Shown one piece after another: positions 28,309-37,339 of a stretch of 62,370 bases of DNA. The notes beneath the pieces were generated by a model. The model had not been told where the DNA came from. It searched no databases and saw nothing but the letters and a program-made list of their open reading frames with translations. The stretch covers positions 1 to 62,370 of the forward strand of contig JAHYJO010000006.1 in NCBI GenBank assembly GCA_019429125.1, read 5' to 3'. Source of the stretch: Nanobdellati archaeon (lineage in GTDB: Archaea > EX4484-52 > GLR71). How positions within the stretch are numbered: position 1 is the first letter of the stretch; each line of letters begins with the position of its first letter. Made by a program: the position numbers and the translations under genes.

Positions 28309-29145
28309 TCATAATTTTTTTTTAACCTTTTCAGCTTCAATTTCTTCCATCAAGTCTTCCATCCGCCTAATGAACCGTCCTGCATTCTCAAGCATCTTGT
28401 CAAGCATGTCACCAGATATTGTCTTTATTGTCCCATGCTCATAATCTTTCCAGGTCTTGACAATCTCGTCCACATATCTCACGTACTCCGGCTCTAACTT
28501 ATTCTTCTTGACAAATATCTCATTTAAGCTTGTCGCAACCATCTTTTGTGTAGGTGGTGAGAATCCAGCCATAATCAATGGCGCCTGCCCCGCATCAACA
28601 ACAGCCGTATATATTTTTTCAAGAACATTGAGCATAAATTCATGCCGTATCCGTTTAATCCTTAACGGTGCCTTCCCTATAAGCGACCGCATAGACTCTT
28701 TAGTGCCAGAAATCCTGCCATCTATCAAAAGTTTTTTAAGCGGCACAAAAAATCCAGATGGGTCATATACAGGTATACCATCTCTAATTTCTTGGAATGT
28801 CACAGGGGATCCGTGCCGTATAAGGTCCCAGTACTCAGTAAGATTATAATAAGATGTATGGATATCTACTTCCTGTTTATTTTTTGCAATCACAGAGGCC
28901 TCATGCGCGCACAGGTCAAGCTTTTTTCGTGTCAATGTATCAATCTCGCACATGTCATCAAATATTATGATTGCTGTCATGTCTCGTGTCTTAGAGAAAT
29001 CACTTGAGGTAAGAAGCCAAATAGATTTAATCACAGGCTTAAAGTCCTTAAGCACATGATTACAATATTCCTTTATTGCGCTGACCTGTGTTAATTCATT
29101 TTTTACTTTTGTTTCTTTTTGGACTATTTTTTTCTTTTCCGCCAT
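28309..29145 (-). CDS. Nucleotidyltransferase-fold protein with degenerate active site
   Basis: This 278-aa protein aligns over its whole length with the product of the upstream gene (29096-30232). Shared landmarks are EYWDLIRHGSPVTFQEIRDG, VYDPSGFFVPLKKLLIDG, SGTKESMRSLIGKAPLRIK and FSPPTQKMVATSLNEIF. The catalytic part has decayed: where the partner has GSAVRQ...GSDIDILVI, this one has TSSDFSKTRDMTAIIIF, losing both the Gly-Ser and the Asp-X-Asp metal ligands. It is probably a non-catalytic partner, perhaps forming a heterodimer. The gene overlaps the end of the upstream gene by about 50 bases, so the two are translationally coupled. ATG at 29157 is an alternative start, but the AGGAG site sits better for 29145. 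Confidence 0.75.
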   Translation of the reverse strand: MAEKKKIVQKETKVKNELTQVSAIKEYCNHVLKDFKPVIKSIWLLTSSDFSKTRDMTAIIIFDDMCEIDTLTRKKLDLCAHEASVIAKNKQEVDIHTSYYNLTEYWDLIRHGSPVTFQEIRDGIPVYDPSGFFVPLKKLLIDGRISGTKESMRSLIGKAPLRIKRIRHEFMLNVLEKIYTAVVDAGQAPLIMAGFSPPTQKMVATSLNEIFVKKNKLEPEYVRYVDEIVKTWKDYEHGTIKTISGDMLDKMLENAGRFIRRMEDLMEEIEAEKVKKKL

Positions 29146-30232
29146 CAATTTTGACATCTCCTATAGCTTTCTGAAGGTTTGTTGCATAAATATTGCTTGA
29201 ATAGATTTCGTCCTCTGATATATCTGATACATTGCCCGAATCAAATGCTTTCTTGTTGGTATGCATTTTTTTGAGTGTTTCAATATGGTCTTTTGACACA
29301 AGTCCTGTGTCTATGAAATGTACCTTGAAATGTTTCAATATTTCAGAATGGTCCTTAGGTTTAACCTTACCTGCCTTCTTAAGAGCCGAACTGCAAGCAT
29401 CAATTGTCTTGTCATATGCCTCATTGACCATCTTTTTCTTTTTCATGAAATCAAGCACATTGAAAAGTTTTTCCATGCTTTCAATAAATTCAGTAACCAT
29501 ACCTATATACTTATCAATCTCGCGCCCTGAAACATTAGTAATCTCACCATGGTCAATCTTTCGTGTGGTCTCATACATCCTCTCATAGTCCTGAACAATC
29601 CGTGCAGGAATTATTTTAGTATCAACAAACCTCTTAGACAGTTCACGGCCTATATTTTTTGATGCAGGTGGTGCAACACCTGAAAACATAAGAACTGCCT
29701 GTGCAGACTCAACCATGGCAGATAAAAGGTCAGATGTTATGTCTTCTAAAAATATTTTACGCGCCTCACCAAGCTTTTTAGGCGCATCATTGATAAGCGT
29801 CTGCGACCTCTCCTTTGTCCCCGAAAGTTTACCGTCATTTAACAGTATCTGTATAGGTTTGATATACCCTGATGGGTCATAAAGAATAAGTGCATCTCTC
29901 ATCTGAGTAATAATCCATGGCTGTCCTGAACGCACCATGTCCCAAAAAACAGTAAGTGGTTTTGGCGCCTGCATATGAAGGTCCAGCTTATCATTAGTCA
30001 TTGCAGTTTTTGAAATATCGCGCAAGTTCATATTCATAAGGTCAATGACGCGCTTATCAAAATCCTCGCGAGTATCGTCTACAATGACAAGTATATCAAT
30101 GTCTGATCCCTTGACATAATCTTTTTGCCTAACTGCAGACCCTGCGATGTATACAGACTTGACTACTGTCTTGAATTTTTCGCAGAATGGGATAACATAA
30201 TTATTAATCTTGTCAAGGATTTCTTGTTCCAT
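29096..30232 (-). CDS. Nucleotidyltransferase (pol beta superfamily) domain protein
   Basis: 378 residues. The N-terminal domain carries the MNT-type active site: YIAGSAVRQKDYVKGSDIDI, with a further acidic residue in KLDLHMQ. The middle domain is helical and shared with the downstream paralogue (VFWDMVRSGQPWIITQMRD, LYDPSGYIKPIQILLNDG, FSGVAPPASKNIGRELSKRF). The last 100 residues form a Lys-rich extension (DFMKKKKMVNEAYDK, KHFKVHFIDTG). Such proteins transfer a nucleotide to protein or RNA targets; the substrate here is unknown. It is not the small MntA type, because no HEPN gene follows. Divergent from herA. The gene pair (active plus inactive copy) suggests a two-subunit enzyme. Confidence 0.8.
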   Translation of the reverse strand: MEQEILDKINNYVIPFCEKFKTVVKSVYIAGSAVRQKDYVKGSDIDILVIVDDTREDFDKRVIDLMNMNLRDISKTAMTNDKLDLHMQAPKPLTVFWDMVRSGQPWIITQMRDALILYDPSGYIKPIQILLNDGKLSGTKERSQTLINDAPKKLGEARKIFLEDITSDLLSAMVESAQAVLMFSGVAPPASKNIGRELSKRFVDTKIIPARIVQDYERMYETTRKIDHGEITNVSGREIDKYIGMVTEFIESMEKLFNVLDFMKKKKMVNEAYDKTIDACSSALKKAGKVKPKDHSEILKHFKVHFIDTGLVSKDHIETLKKMHTNKKAFDSGNVSDISEDEIYSSNIYATNLQKAIGDVKIDGGKEKNSPKRNKSKK

Positions 30233-30557
30233 GCATTGATTTAGTTCAGTTGTGTATATATGTTTTTTATGGTTTTGATTATGAAAGTATCAAATGTTGT
30301 TATTTCGCGCAACCAACAAGAACATAAAACTGTAATCTACTCAAATCTCATAAAGTCACCCCCCAGCCGTGTTAACGCATCTATTTTTAAAGACCTCTGG
30401 CAAAAATAAAATAAACCAAAAAACCCCAAAAAACAACCTTACTTTTTAGCCATCACAATACAACTATTTAAATAATCGTCTGTAAAGATTAGTATTATCC
30501 TTAATTTACATCTCTTAAGATGTATAATCTAATAAAAAATCAGATGATGTGTTCTAT
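30233..30557. promoter_or_regulatory. Divergent intergenic region with a hairpin/operator before herA
   Basis: A 325-base divergent region with no gene. A perfect inverted repeat at 30507-30524 (TACATCT, 4-nt loop, AGATGTA) lies about 35 bases upstream of the herA start. CAACTATTTAAATAATCG near 30460-30478 contains a good TATA-like element. On the other side, TATATATG near 30254-30261 could serve the nucleotidyltransferase operon. The repeat may be an operator. Confidence 0.4.
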
Positions 30558-32528
30558 ATGCTTATAGGCGAAGTTTACGGTAAGACAGGCACAAAAAAGT
30601 TCAGGTTCTACGCCTACAAAGAGATAAAAAAACAAGATTTTGTCACCATCAAAGACGAAGAAGGCCACTGGATTCTCTGCAAGGTAGACATAGTCGAAAG
30701 CATATCTGAAGACCGAAAGAACATAAAGAACATGGCAATCTCAGAAGTCATAGGCTACCGTGAAGACGGGATATTAAAAACCCTAAAAAAGCCTATACGC
30801 CCCAATTCTCTAGTATACAGCGCAGACAAGAAAATAATACAGGATACATTAAAGCTTGACAAGGGTGGGCTCTATATTGGTCTTCTTGACTCAAACAAAG
30901 ATGTAGAAGTATATCTTGACCCGAAAGGCCTAGTCACAAAACACGTGACAGTCCTTGCATCGACCGGTGCGGGAAAATCCTATACGGTAGCAGTCATCCT
31001 TGAAGAACTTCTTGAAAAGAAGATACCTATAGTCATCCTTGACCCTCATGGTGAATATATCAGCTTAAGATTTGCAAATGATGAAAAACGAGAACTTGAC
31101 CTGATGGACAATTACCGGATAAAGCCAAAAGCCTATAAGGTTGTAGAGTACAGCCCAGACCCAAGAGTCAACCCCGGTTCAGAACAGCTAACATTCTCTG
31201 ACAAGAACCTAGGGGCTATGGAACTCTCGCAAATCAGTCCTTCAAACACTACAGCGTCCCAGAAAGGTCTTCTTTTTACCGCGATAAGAGAACTTAAAGA
31301 TCGAGGCGACTACACGCTTAAAGACATAATAAACAAGATTGATCAGACTGAAAGTGCAGCTAAATGGAACCTGTTGAGCATGCTTGAACTTGTAAAAGAC
31401 ATAGGCATATTTTCAGACGAACCCACACATATTGATGACATGGTGGTGCCAGGTCAGGCAACCGTAATCAATTTCAGAGGCATCGCTCCAGAAATACAAG
31501 GCATCGTTGCCTATAAGCTTATCCACGACCTTTTCGAGTTGCGCAAAGTAGGACGAGTGCCTCCTCATTTCTTAATTCTTGAAGAGGCGCACAATTTCTG
31601 TCCTGAAAAAGAAGTTATAGTGTCTTCAAAAATAATAAGGACTATTGCATCTGAAGGCCGAAAGTTCGGTCTAGGTCTTTGCGTCATAAGCCAGCGACCA
31701 GCCCGTGTAGACAAAAACATCCTGTCTCAGTGCAACACACAGATTATATTAAAGATTACAAACCCCAACGACCTTAAAGCCGTAAGCTATGCAGAAGGCA
31801 TGACTGAAGGTGTCGAAAAAGAGATAACCAATCTGAATCCCGGAACAGCATTAATTTTAGGTCAAGGTCTGCCGTTGTTTGTAGACATAAGAGTACGGAA
31901 AACAAAACATGGTGGCACAACTGTAAACATAACTGAGCAGCCAAAGACTGGCAAGAAGATACTCTCTTTCAACACAATACCCAAAGCAAACATAGAATCA
32001 CGTCTTGGCGTCCTGAAAGTATTGTATTACCCCTGCTACTACATCGTAGCTGGTGTAAAGACCTATCTTTTCGAAGGCATGCAAGGTAACGTAATCTATA
32101 ATGAAAAAAATATAATAAAACAGCAAGAACTTGATTTCACAGCATCTGAGCTTGAACTCATGAAAGTCCTGACGGGTGAGATGACAACAGATCTTATATT
32201 GGAAAAATCAACTATATCTTTTGGTGAGCTTATAAATGTCCTTGCGACTATGATTGAAAAACATATTGTTAAAAAGAGGACAGATGACCGTGGTATTGAT
32301 TTATATGCCTCTGAAAACTCTTTTGTTATTCACCAATTCTCAGAGAAGCCAACACTTGTTGTGATTGATGGAGACATATTGAAGCCTAAACTGACAGAGG
32401 AACAGATATCCGAAAAGGCGAAAGCGCTATTCCCTAAAGTTGATACTGTCCAGTTGGCATACTATCCGTATTTCATGGGCAAGAATTTCATGATAGATGG
32501 GATAACCGGTCTCAAGAAAGACATTTAA
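30558..32528 (+). CDS. herA: HerA-like DNA translocase (DUF87 ATPase)
   Basis: 656 residues. The start MLIGEVYGKTGTKKFRF is the HerA beta-barrel (HAS-barrel) opening, which fixes the ATG at 30558 over a GTG at 30549. Walker A is VLASTGAGKSYTVAV (about 130-144) and Walker B is PPHFLILEEAHNFCPE (about 332-347), followed by SEGRKFGLGLCVISQRP and the arginine-finger region. The DPHGEY motif is also present. HerA pumps DNA and works with the nuclease NurA in end resection; no nurA is visible in the window. A C-terminal extension of about 180 residues (from KTGKKILSFNT onward) is beyond the core and not recognised. Other HerA/FtsK-type ATPases cannot be fully excluded, but the N-terminus is specific. 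Confidence 0.85.
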   Translation: MLIGEVYGKTGTKKFRFYAYKEIKKQDFVTIKDEEGHWILCKVDIVESISEDRKNIKNMAISEVIGYREDGILKTLKKPIRPNSLVYSADKKIIQDTLKLDKGGLYIGLLDSNKDVEVYLDPKGLVTKHVTVLASTGAGKSYTVAVILEELLEKKIPIVILDPHGEYISLRFANDEKRELDLMDNYRIKPKAYKVVEYSPDPRVNPGSEQLTFSDKNLGAMELSQISPSNTTASQKGLLFTAIRELKDRGDYTLKDIINKIDQTESAAKWNLLSMLELVKDIGIFSDEPTHIDDMVVPGQATVINFRGIAPEIQGIVAYKLIHDLFELRKVGRVPPHFLILEEAHNFCPEKEVIVSSKIIRTIASEGRKFGLGLCVISQRPARVDKNILSQCNTQIILKITNPNDLKAVSYAEGMTEGVEKEITNLNPGTALILGQGLPLFVDIRVRKTKHGGTTVNITEQPKTGKKILSFNTIPKANIESRLGVLKVLYYPCYYIVAGVKTYLFEGMQGNVIYNEKNIIKQQELDFTASELELMKVLTGEMTTDLILEKSTISFGELINVLATMIEKHIVKKRTDDRGIDLYASENSFVIHQFSEKPTLVVIDGDILKPKLTEEQISEKAKALFPKVDTVQLAYYPYFMGKNFMIDGITGLKKDI

Positions 32529-32605
32529 TAGTAAATTATAAATAATTAAAGCAAATAACAAACTATTAAATTATATTAAATCTTTTATTTGTTATAGAAA
32601 CACGG

Positions 32606-33310
32606 ATGAAAATACATTTAAACGATGGTCATCTAATTTATAGGACATTGAACTCTGTCGATGAAAACTCAAAAAGATTGATTATATTTGTCCATAGGCT
32701 GTCTGACAATGAAAACCATAGGCTTGTATTCAATGTATCCTGATATTTTAAAACAAAAGGTTTCCATACATTTAGGCCCAGCCTATATTGTGATGAAGAC
32801 AAAGCAAGATTGCTTGAAGATTGCAGTATTAGCACTTTTGTTAAATACATAAATTCTGTCATCTATTATTTCAAAGAAAAATACGATAAGATTTATCTGG
32901 CTTGTCACAGCTTAGGTTTTGTTATTTTGGATTGTGAAACCGATAATGTTGAACGTATAGCACTGTGGTATCCCTCTCTCTCATTAAAAAAAGATAGGAT
33001 AGATACTCTTCGTTATGAACCTAAGATACAGGCATATTTTATAAACTGGTGTATAAGTTTCATAATAAGTAAACAGTTGAAGATTGACTGGGAAAACATA
33101 AATGATTCCCAGCTGTTAAAGCATGTCACGAAACCTTTATGTATCCTGATGGCTGAAAAGAGCAACCTTAAAATTGATTGGAAAAGTAATTTAAAATATC
33201 TTAATGTTGAATCTGATTATACCGAAATTAATGGTGCTTCACACAGTTTTACTTAAGATGGCGTTGACGAAAAATTATTTGAAAATACATTAAAATGGTT
33301 CAATTTATAA
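32606..33310 (+). pseudogene. Alpha/beta hydrolase with two in-frame stops
   Basis: 235 codons in one frame with no indel, interrupted by TGA at 32741 (after LVFNVS) and TAA at 33254 (after ASHSFT, where the family has an acidic residue). Readable features are RLIIFVHRLSDNENH (oxyanion region), KGFHTFRPSLY, the nucleophile elbow IYLACHSLGFVIL, FINWCISF, and the C-terminal catalytic histidine in NGASHSF. The elbow CHSLG itself departs from GHSLG. This resembles small archaeal hydrolases or predicted esterases. The first stop comes 45 codons in, so at most a fragment could be made without readthrough. Confidence 0.8.
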
Positions 33311-33461
33311 TGCCTAATCTTTTGTTAAAAACACAAACAATATCGCCTGCTGAAATTTCAGTTTATATACATTTATCTTCTTGTAACATTACATTTCAAT
33401 CTATATTTTAGACAATAAAAACACATATATACACCACACACAAAAGTATATTAAGAATTGT

Positions 33462-33540
33462 GGTTGGGTCGGAAAGGAAATAACTTTAGAGGAAAAGTCC
33501 TCATAACATAATAATTGTGCGCTTTCCTTCCACCCAATCC
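33462..33540 (+). ncRNA. Compact hairpin RNA candidate of 79 nt
   Basis: A long interrupted stem joins GGTTGGGT and GGAAAGGAAA on the left (33462-33480) with TTTCCTTCC and ACCCAATCC on the right (33522-33540), about 17 pairs with three bulges. Inside sits a second hairpin, GAGGA/TCCTC around an AAAG loop (33489-33502). A TATA-like ATATATA at about 33424-33431 lies at the right distance for a start near 33455. The RNA ends about 110 bases before the MC1 gene, so it could also be its leader. GAGGAAAAGTCC resembles RNase P conserved region I, but the molecule is far too short for RNase P RNA. Confidence 0.5.
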
Positions 33541-33653
33541 AGGTGTATTTCTGGCATATTTTGATAAAATATGGTTACTGTATCTGTTTTAATCAAAAAC
33601 CCGCAACAGTTAATAATATATACTATCAAACCCTATTAGTGGTAGTGGTTATT

Positions 33654-33917
33654 ATGGCAGAACGACGAAATTTTGTATTATTGAAAAACGGAAAAGATAC
33701 AGATAGTGTCTTTACTGGAGCATCCCCAAGGCAAGCAGCTCTTAAGGCAGCAAACCGTGGACACAAGTCAATTGAACTTAGAGAAAGAGGAACAAAGAAA
33801 TTGCATATATTTACTGGTTCCAGAAATGAAGTAGCAGCGCCTGCAAACAGACCTGATTGGATGCCAGCAAAGATTTGGAAACCAAACGTAAAAAAGACAG
33901 GTATAAAAAAGCTTTGA
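33654..33917 (+). CDS. MC1 family chromosomal protein
   Basis: 87 residues matching the Methanosarcina MC1 DNA-bending protein over the full length. RNFVLLKNGKDTDSVFTG is followed by PRQAALKAANRGHKSIELRE, RGTKKLHIFTGSR and the end RPDWMPAKIWKPNVKKTG. MC1 binds and sharply bends DNA as a monomer and serves as a nucleoid protein in archaea that lack or supplement histones. Only the ATG at 33654 gives the normal MC1 start; the frame stays open upstream to 33543 without coding character. A clear T-rich terminator follows. The preceding structured RNA may be transcribed together with it. Confidence 0.95.
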   Translation: MAERRNFVLLKNGKDTDSVFTGASPRQAALKAANRGHKSIELRERGTKKLHIFTGSRNEVAAPANRPDWMPAKIWKPNVKKTGIKKL

Positions 33918-33934
33918 TTTAACTTTTATTTGAT

Positions 33935-33960
33935 TGGGTTTTTAAAAAACCCATTTTTTA
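33935..33960 (+). terminator. Terminator after the MC1 gene
   Basis: TGGGTTTTT/AAAAACCCA forms a tight hairpin (33935-33953) followed by TTTTTTA. It lies 18 bases after the MC1 stop codon. Confidence 0.7.
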
Positions 33961-34069
33961 TTATATTTTTATATGTTGGTCACAATTTCTTAATCGCCAA
34001 AAAACCCCAAACAATAAAAAACTATTGATAGTAATAATTATATCTAATTATAATTAAGGATAGATTGAT

Positions 34070-34678
34070 ATGAGAATTCTCTGCACATCCGATTTCCATG
34101 AGGAAGAAAAACTGGCAACTGCAGTATTGAACATAATCGAAAAGAAGAAGATAGACGTCTTCATAGGTGCTGGCGACTTCCACACAGACACATTCACCGC
34201 AAAATTCTTGAAACGTATAAAAATCAAAGGTTTTGTAGTCTCTGGCAACTGGGACTATGTCACATTCACAAACAAGTACATATCATCAATTGACTGGGGT
34301 ATAGAAGCGCATGGTGGCTATCACTTTTTTTGTGTGGGCAACCATTTCCCCCTAGACTTCGCAAAAGTTGCAGACAAAATGACAAAAGATATAGACCCCA
34401 AGAAACTAATCTTTGTGACACATTACCCTCCTTACGGAATCCTTGACCGCCTCTGGAATGGCAGGTCTGTAGGTTACCCTGAATTTCTTGATTTCATTAG
34501 ACTGAAAAAACCGACCCTACATGTGTTCGGTCACATTCATGAGGATACAGGCATTGAAAACGAAAAAGAGAAAGGTACGACCTGTATCAATTGCGCACTC
34601 GCTTCAAGCAGGAAAGCATACATAGTGGAGATGCCCGGAAAAAAGATTGAAGAAGTTGACCTGAATGATTTCATGTGA
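34070..34678 (+). CDS. Calcineurin-like metallophosphoesterase
   Basis: 202 residues with the full set of dimetal phosphoesterase motifs: CTSDFHEEE (D-X-H), IGAGDFHTD (GD), VSGNWDY (GN.D in the place of GNHD), FVTHYPP and VFGHIHEDTG. This is the small YfcE/MJ0936-like archaeal type that hydrolyses phosphodiesters in vitro; the cellular substrate is unknown. Asn-Trp-Asp instead of Asn-His-Asp at the third motif occurs in this subgroup. The stop overlaps the start region of the downstream lipoprotein gene by a few bases, suggesting one operon. A TATA-like TATCTAATTATAATTAAGG precedes it. Confidence 0.85.
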   Translation: MRILCTSDFHEEEKLATAVLNIIEKKKIDVFIGAGDFHTDTFTAKFLKRIKIKGFVVSGNWDYVTFTNKYISSIDWGIEAHGGYHFFCVGNHFPLDFAKVADKMTKDIDPKKLIFVTHYPPYGILDRLWNGRSVGYPEFLDFIRLKKPTLHVFGHIHEDTGIENEKEKGTTCINCALASSRKAYIVEMPGKKIEEVDLNDFM

Positions 34679-34681
34679 TTG

Positions 34682-36040
34682 ATGATGACTACAAAGAGAC
34701 AGATATTTGAGGTATTTATGATATTATCAATAATCGCAATCAGCGGTTGCACCCAACCCTCTAATACTTTCAAACTCGAAAAAACATTCTCGATAGATAC
34801 AACCTATCCAACAGGGCTTATCCCTCAATGCGAGTCAGGTCTTATAGACAAAAATTCTTGTTACCTTGACACAGCAATCAATACAAAAAATGTATCTTAC
34901 TGCCTCAATGTAAACAGCCAGAGGTCAATCCCTGAGTGCATAACTACATACGCAATAAAGACAGATAATGTGACTGCCTGCACAACTTCTTACATGTTTA
35001 CAGATAATGCGCGCATGATATCTCTCACAAACGATTACAGATACAAATGCTATTATGATTACGCTTTTGCAAAAAAAGAAAGAGCTATATGCAACCTAAT
35101 TGAACTCCAAAACGAAGAAGCAAAACTACTCAAAAGTTACTGTTTCGCAGTATTTGATAAAGATACAGATGCTTGCAGTAAATTAGAAGTTAATTATTAT
35201 CTTAGGAACGAATATGACCAGATACAGGGCGATTGCCAGATAGAAGTTGCGATACGCACAAAAGACGCAACCCTTTGTGAATCCGCCCTTGAAAATGAGA
35301 AAGGTCCATACGGTCCATACCTTGACCGTAAGATGGATGGTGTCTTTCTCACCGATTGTTATTCAAAAGTTGCGCCCGCAGTAAACAATAAAAATCTATG
35401 CGATAACTCAAATACTTATCCATACAAACACATCCCTTGTATTGGTGCATTCATTCAGCCTGAAGAGGTCACAGACTTCTGCAACACATACAAGCCTAAT
35501 TTTATCACAGGCTACAACATGGACGCACAGTGCGTAAAGAATCTTGTCTCAGGAAAAGATAATAGTTTCTGCAATAATATACAAGACCGAAAAGACCGAA
35601 TCCAATGCCTTGACACCTTATGTCAGCCCCCATACACCGACTGCAGGAATCGATATAAAACATTATTTGATAAAACCTCTTGCGACCAGACAACAACTTA
35701 CGACCTAAACACAGACTCAGTTGACTACGGACACATCTGGAGTGGTTACGCAGGTGGCGCATGCATAACCAACATTGCACTAAAAACAAATAACCCCGAC
35801 CTATGTAAAACAATAACAAACGAGGCATACCGGAATAAGTGTTATGTAGATTATGCGCACATGACAAAAGACGCAAAATATTGTGCAACACTGACAATAA
35901 CAAAGGCAAAATCCGACTGCTACACACCTTTTGCAGTCTATGATATGGACGAGACCTACTGTGTAAATATTGACACAAATGAAACCATAATCCAATCCTG
36001 CCTTGATAAGATTGCATCAATCAGTGGCCAAGAGAAATAA
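34682..36040 (+). CDS. Cysteine-repeat lipoprotein
   Basis: A membrane-anchored extracellular protein of about 452 residues. The N-terminal hydrophobic stretch ends in a lipobox, IIAISGCTQPS. The body is a string of short repeats with cysteine pairs of the form SCYLDTAINTKNVSYC, ECITTYAIKTDNVTAC, KCYVDYAHMTKDAKYC and DCYTPFAVYDMDETYC, about ten in all. Each likely is a small helical hairpin closed by a disulfide. Repeats of this pattern occur in other archaeal surface lipoproteins, with no known function. The starts at 34682 and 34685 (ATGATG) both lie just past the metallophosphoesterase stop. The abundance of cysteines implies oxidative folding outside the cell. Confidence 0.75.
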   Translation: MMTTKRQIFEVFMILSIIAISGCTQPSNTFKLEKTFSIDTTYPTGLIPQCESGLIDKNSCYLDTAINTKNVSYCLNVNSQRSIPECITTYAIKTDNVTACTTSYMFTDNARMISLTNDYRYKCYYDYAFAKKERAICNLIELQNEEAKLLKSYCFAVFDKDTDACSKLEVNYYLRNEYDQIQGDCQIEVAIRTKDATLCESALENEKGPYGPYLDRKMDGVFLTDCYSKVAPAVNNKNLCDNSNTYPYKHIPCIGAFIQPEEVTDFCNTYKPNFITGYNMDAQCVKNLVSGKDNSFCNNIQDRKDRIQCLDTLCQPPYTDCRNRYKTLFDKTSCDQTTTYDLNTDSVDYGHIWSGYAGGACITNIALKTNNPDLCKTITNEAYRNKCYVDYAHMTKDAKYCATLTITKAKSDCYTPFAVYDMDETYCVNIDTNETIIQSCLDKIASISGQEK

Positions 36041-36058
36041 TAAACAAAAACTGTTATG

Positions 36059-36634
36059 TCAGACAAATAAAACAGACACCCAGTCACCAACAAAATGTGT
36101 AATCACAATAACGACAACAGCAATCAATAGGTGTTCTGTTATAACTTTCCACGGCTTTTCTTTACCCTCTTTTGAGATGACATAACTCAATATTGCAAGA
36201 AGTGACAGCCCATATACCACAGACACTATTATCGCAGTCAAAAGATCAAATAGTAATAGTGGTATAAGGAACGTGAGTGCGAACAGGAACTTAGACAAAA
36301 ATGTTGATAGTGTGGCTTCCCATATCTCTTTGTGTGTGTGGTGATTCTCAGATTCTTTTGATATATGTATTCCTAGCGCGTCAGAAAATGCATCAGCTAT
36401 AGCAATAGTCACAACACCTCCTGCAACTGCGAGGGTAGAATTGGTACCTGAATGAAGCCCTACCATAAGTCCTAGTGTCGTGATGATTCCTGAAGTCAGC
36501 CCGAAACAAAGTCCAGTTTTCCATGAGCTGTTCATGGTCGTGAATTTATCTTTCATGGCAGTAAAACCTAATTTAAATCCTGTATCTATGTCTGTATCTA
36601 AAGGAATATCAATTGTTTTCGAGGTATCATCCAT
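36059..36634 (-). CDS. VIT1/CCC1 family transporter
   Basis: 191 residues with five predicted membrane helices. The family motifs are GLTSGIITTLGLMVGLHSG (helix 1), VTIAIADAFSDALGIHISKE with the acidic and Ser residues of the ion path (helix 2), and the last helix ending THFVGDWV. VIT1/CCC1 proteins move iron or manganese out of the cytosol; proton antiport is known for plant VIT1. Some 50 extra N-terminal residues (DIPLDTDIDTGFKLGFT) are hydrophilic. The cytosolic metal-binding domain between helices 2 and 3 is short here (about 12 residues), as in many archaeal members. Convergent with the lipoprotein gene, 18 bases apart. Confidence 0.8.
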   Translation of the reverse strand: MDDTSKTIDIPLDTDIDTGFKLGFTAMKDKFTTMNSSWKTGLCFGLTSGIITTLGLMVGLHSGTNSTLAVAGGVVTIAIADAFSDALGIHISKESENHHTHKEIWEATLSTFLSKFLFALTFLIPLLLFDLLTAIIVSVVYGLSLLAILSYVISKEGKEKPWKVITEHLLIAVVVIVITHFVGDWVSVLFV

Positions 36635-36710
36635 AATCCTTTTAATTTAATAAGATGCTATAAATACTTTTTGTATGTAAGGGGATAATCAATAACGATT
36701 TAATCTCTTT

Positions 36711-37247
36711 TTAAAAATCAGTAATCTGTTTTATTTTTGTTGTTTTTGGATATTCTTTTCTGCGTTTTAAGTTCAGGTCAAAAAATACAGATAATGCCTC
36801 AGTTACCTTAATAAAAGTTAACAGTTCTGTTTCATTAAATTCATCAACCCCATTATACTCAACTAAAAAATAAGGTTTAGAATAATTCTCACATTCTTCA
36901 TAATCAAATCCAAGACCTATAACACCTTCAAATTCTTTATTCTCTTTAAACTTATCCATATCAATTTCTGAAATTATTTTTCCAATATGTCCTAAACGGA
37001 AAGACTTACTATCTGCTGGTTTAAAACTAATATAATTTATGTTACTCTCTAAACAATACATAAGTGTGTCTTTTGAACCCATATATTCAATTAACTCATA
37101 AAGTAAATTCATACATGCATCTATATTTTTATCAGAATAACCATTTTCAACATATTTTCCAAAAGTAGGCAAATCTTTAACCCAAGCATCAATCTGCCCA
37201 ATGTAATTATCAATTTTGGATATTTTTTCATCACTTGAAGATATCAT
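36711..37247 (-). CDS. Hypothetical protein, 178 aa
   Basis: I do not recognise it. It is a soluble acidic protein with helical start (SSSDEKISKIDNYIGQIDAW) and a mixed centre (INYISFKPADSKSFRLGHIG, GVIGLGFDYEECENYSKPYF). A helical end follows (LTFIKVTEALSVFFDLNLKRR). No signal peptide or metal motif is seen. It is transcribed away from the tRNA-Ala gene, sharing an AT-rich promoter region at 37248-37339. Confidence 0.55.
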   Translation of the reverse strand: MISSSDEKISKIDNYIGQIDAWVKDLPTFGKYVENGYSDKNIDACMNLLYELIEYMGSKDTLMYCLESNINYISFKPADSKSFRLGHIGKIISEIDMDKFKENKEFEGVIGLGFDYEECENYSKPYFLVEYNGVDEFNETELLTFIKVTEALSVFFDLNLKRRKEYPKTTKIKQITDF

Positions 37248-37339
37248 AATATAAATGATATGAATAATAATAAAAACATTTGTAATTTTAACATAAATAA
37301 GATTTATATTTAAATCTCATCTAATAAAAATAAACCAAT

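Noticed and set aside
33462-33540. RNase P RNA
   Set aside because: GAGGAAAAGTCC resembles conserved region I, but the RNA is only about 80 nt and no other RNase P element is seen.
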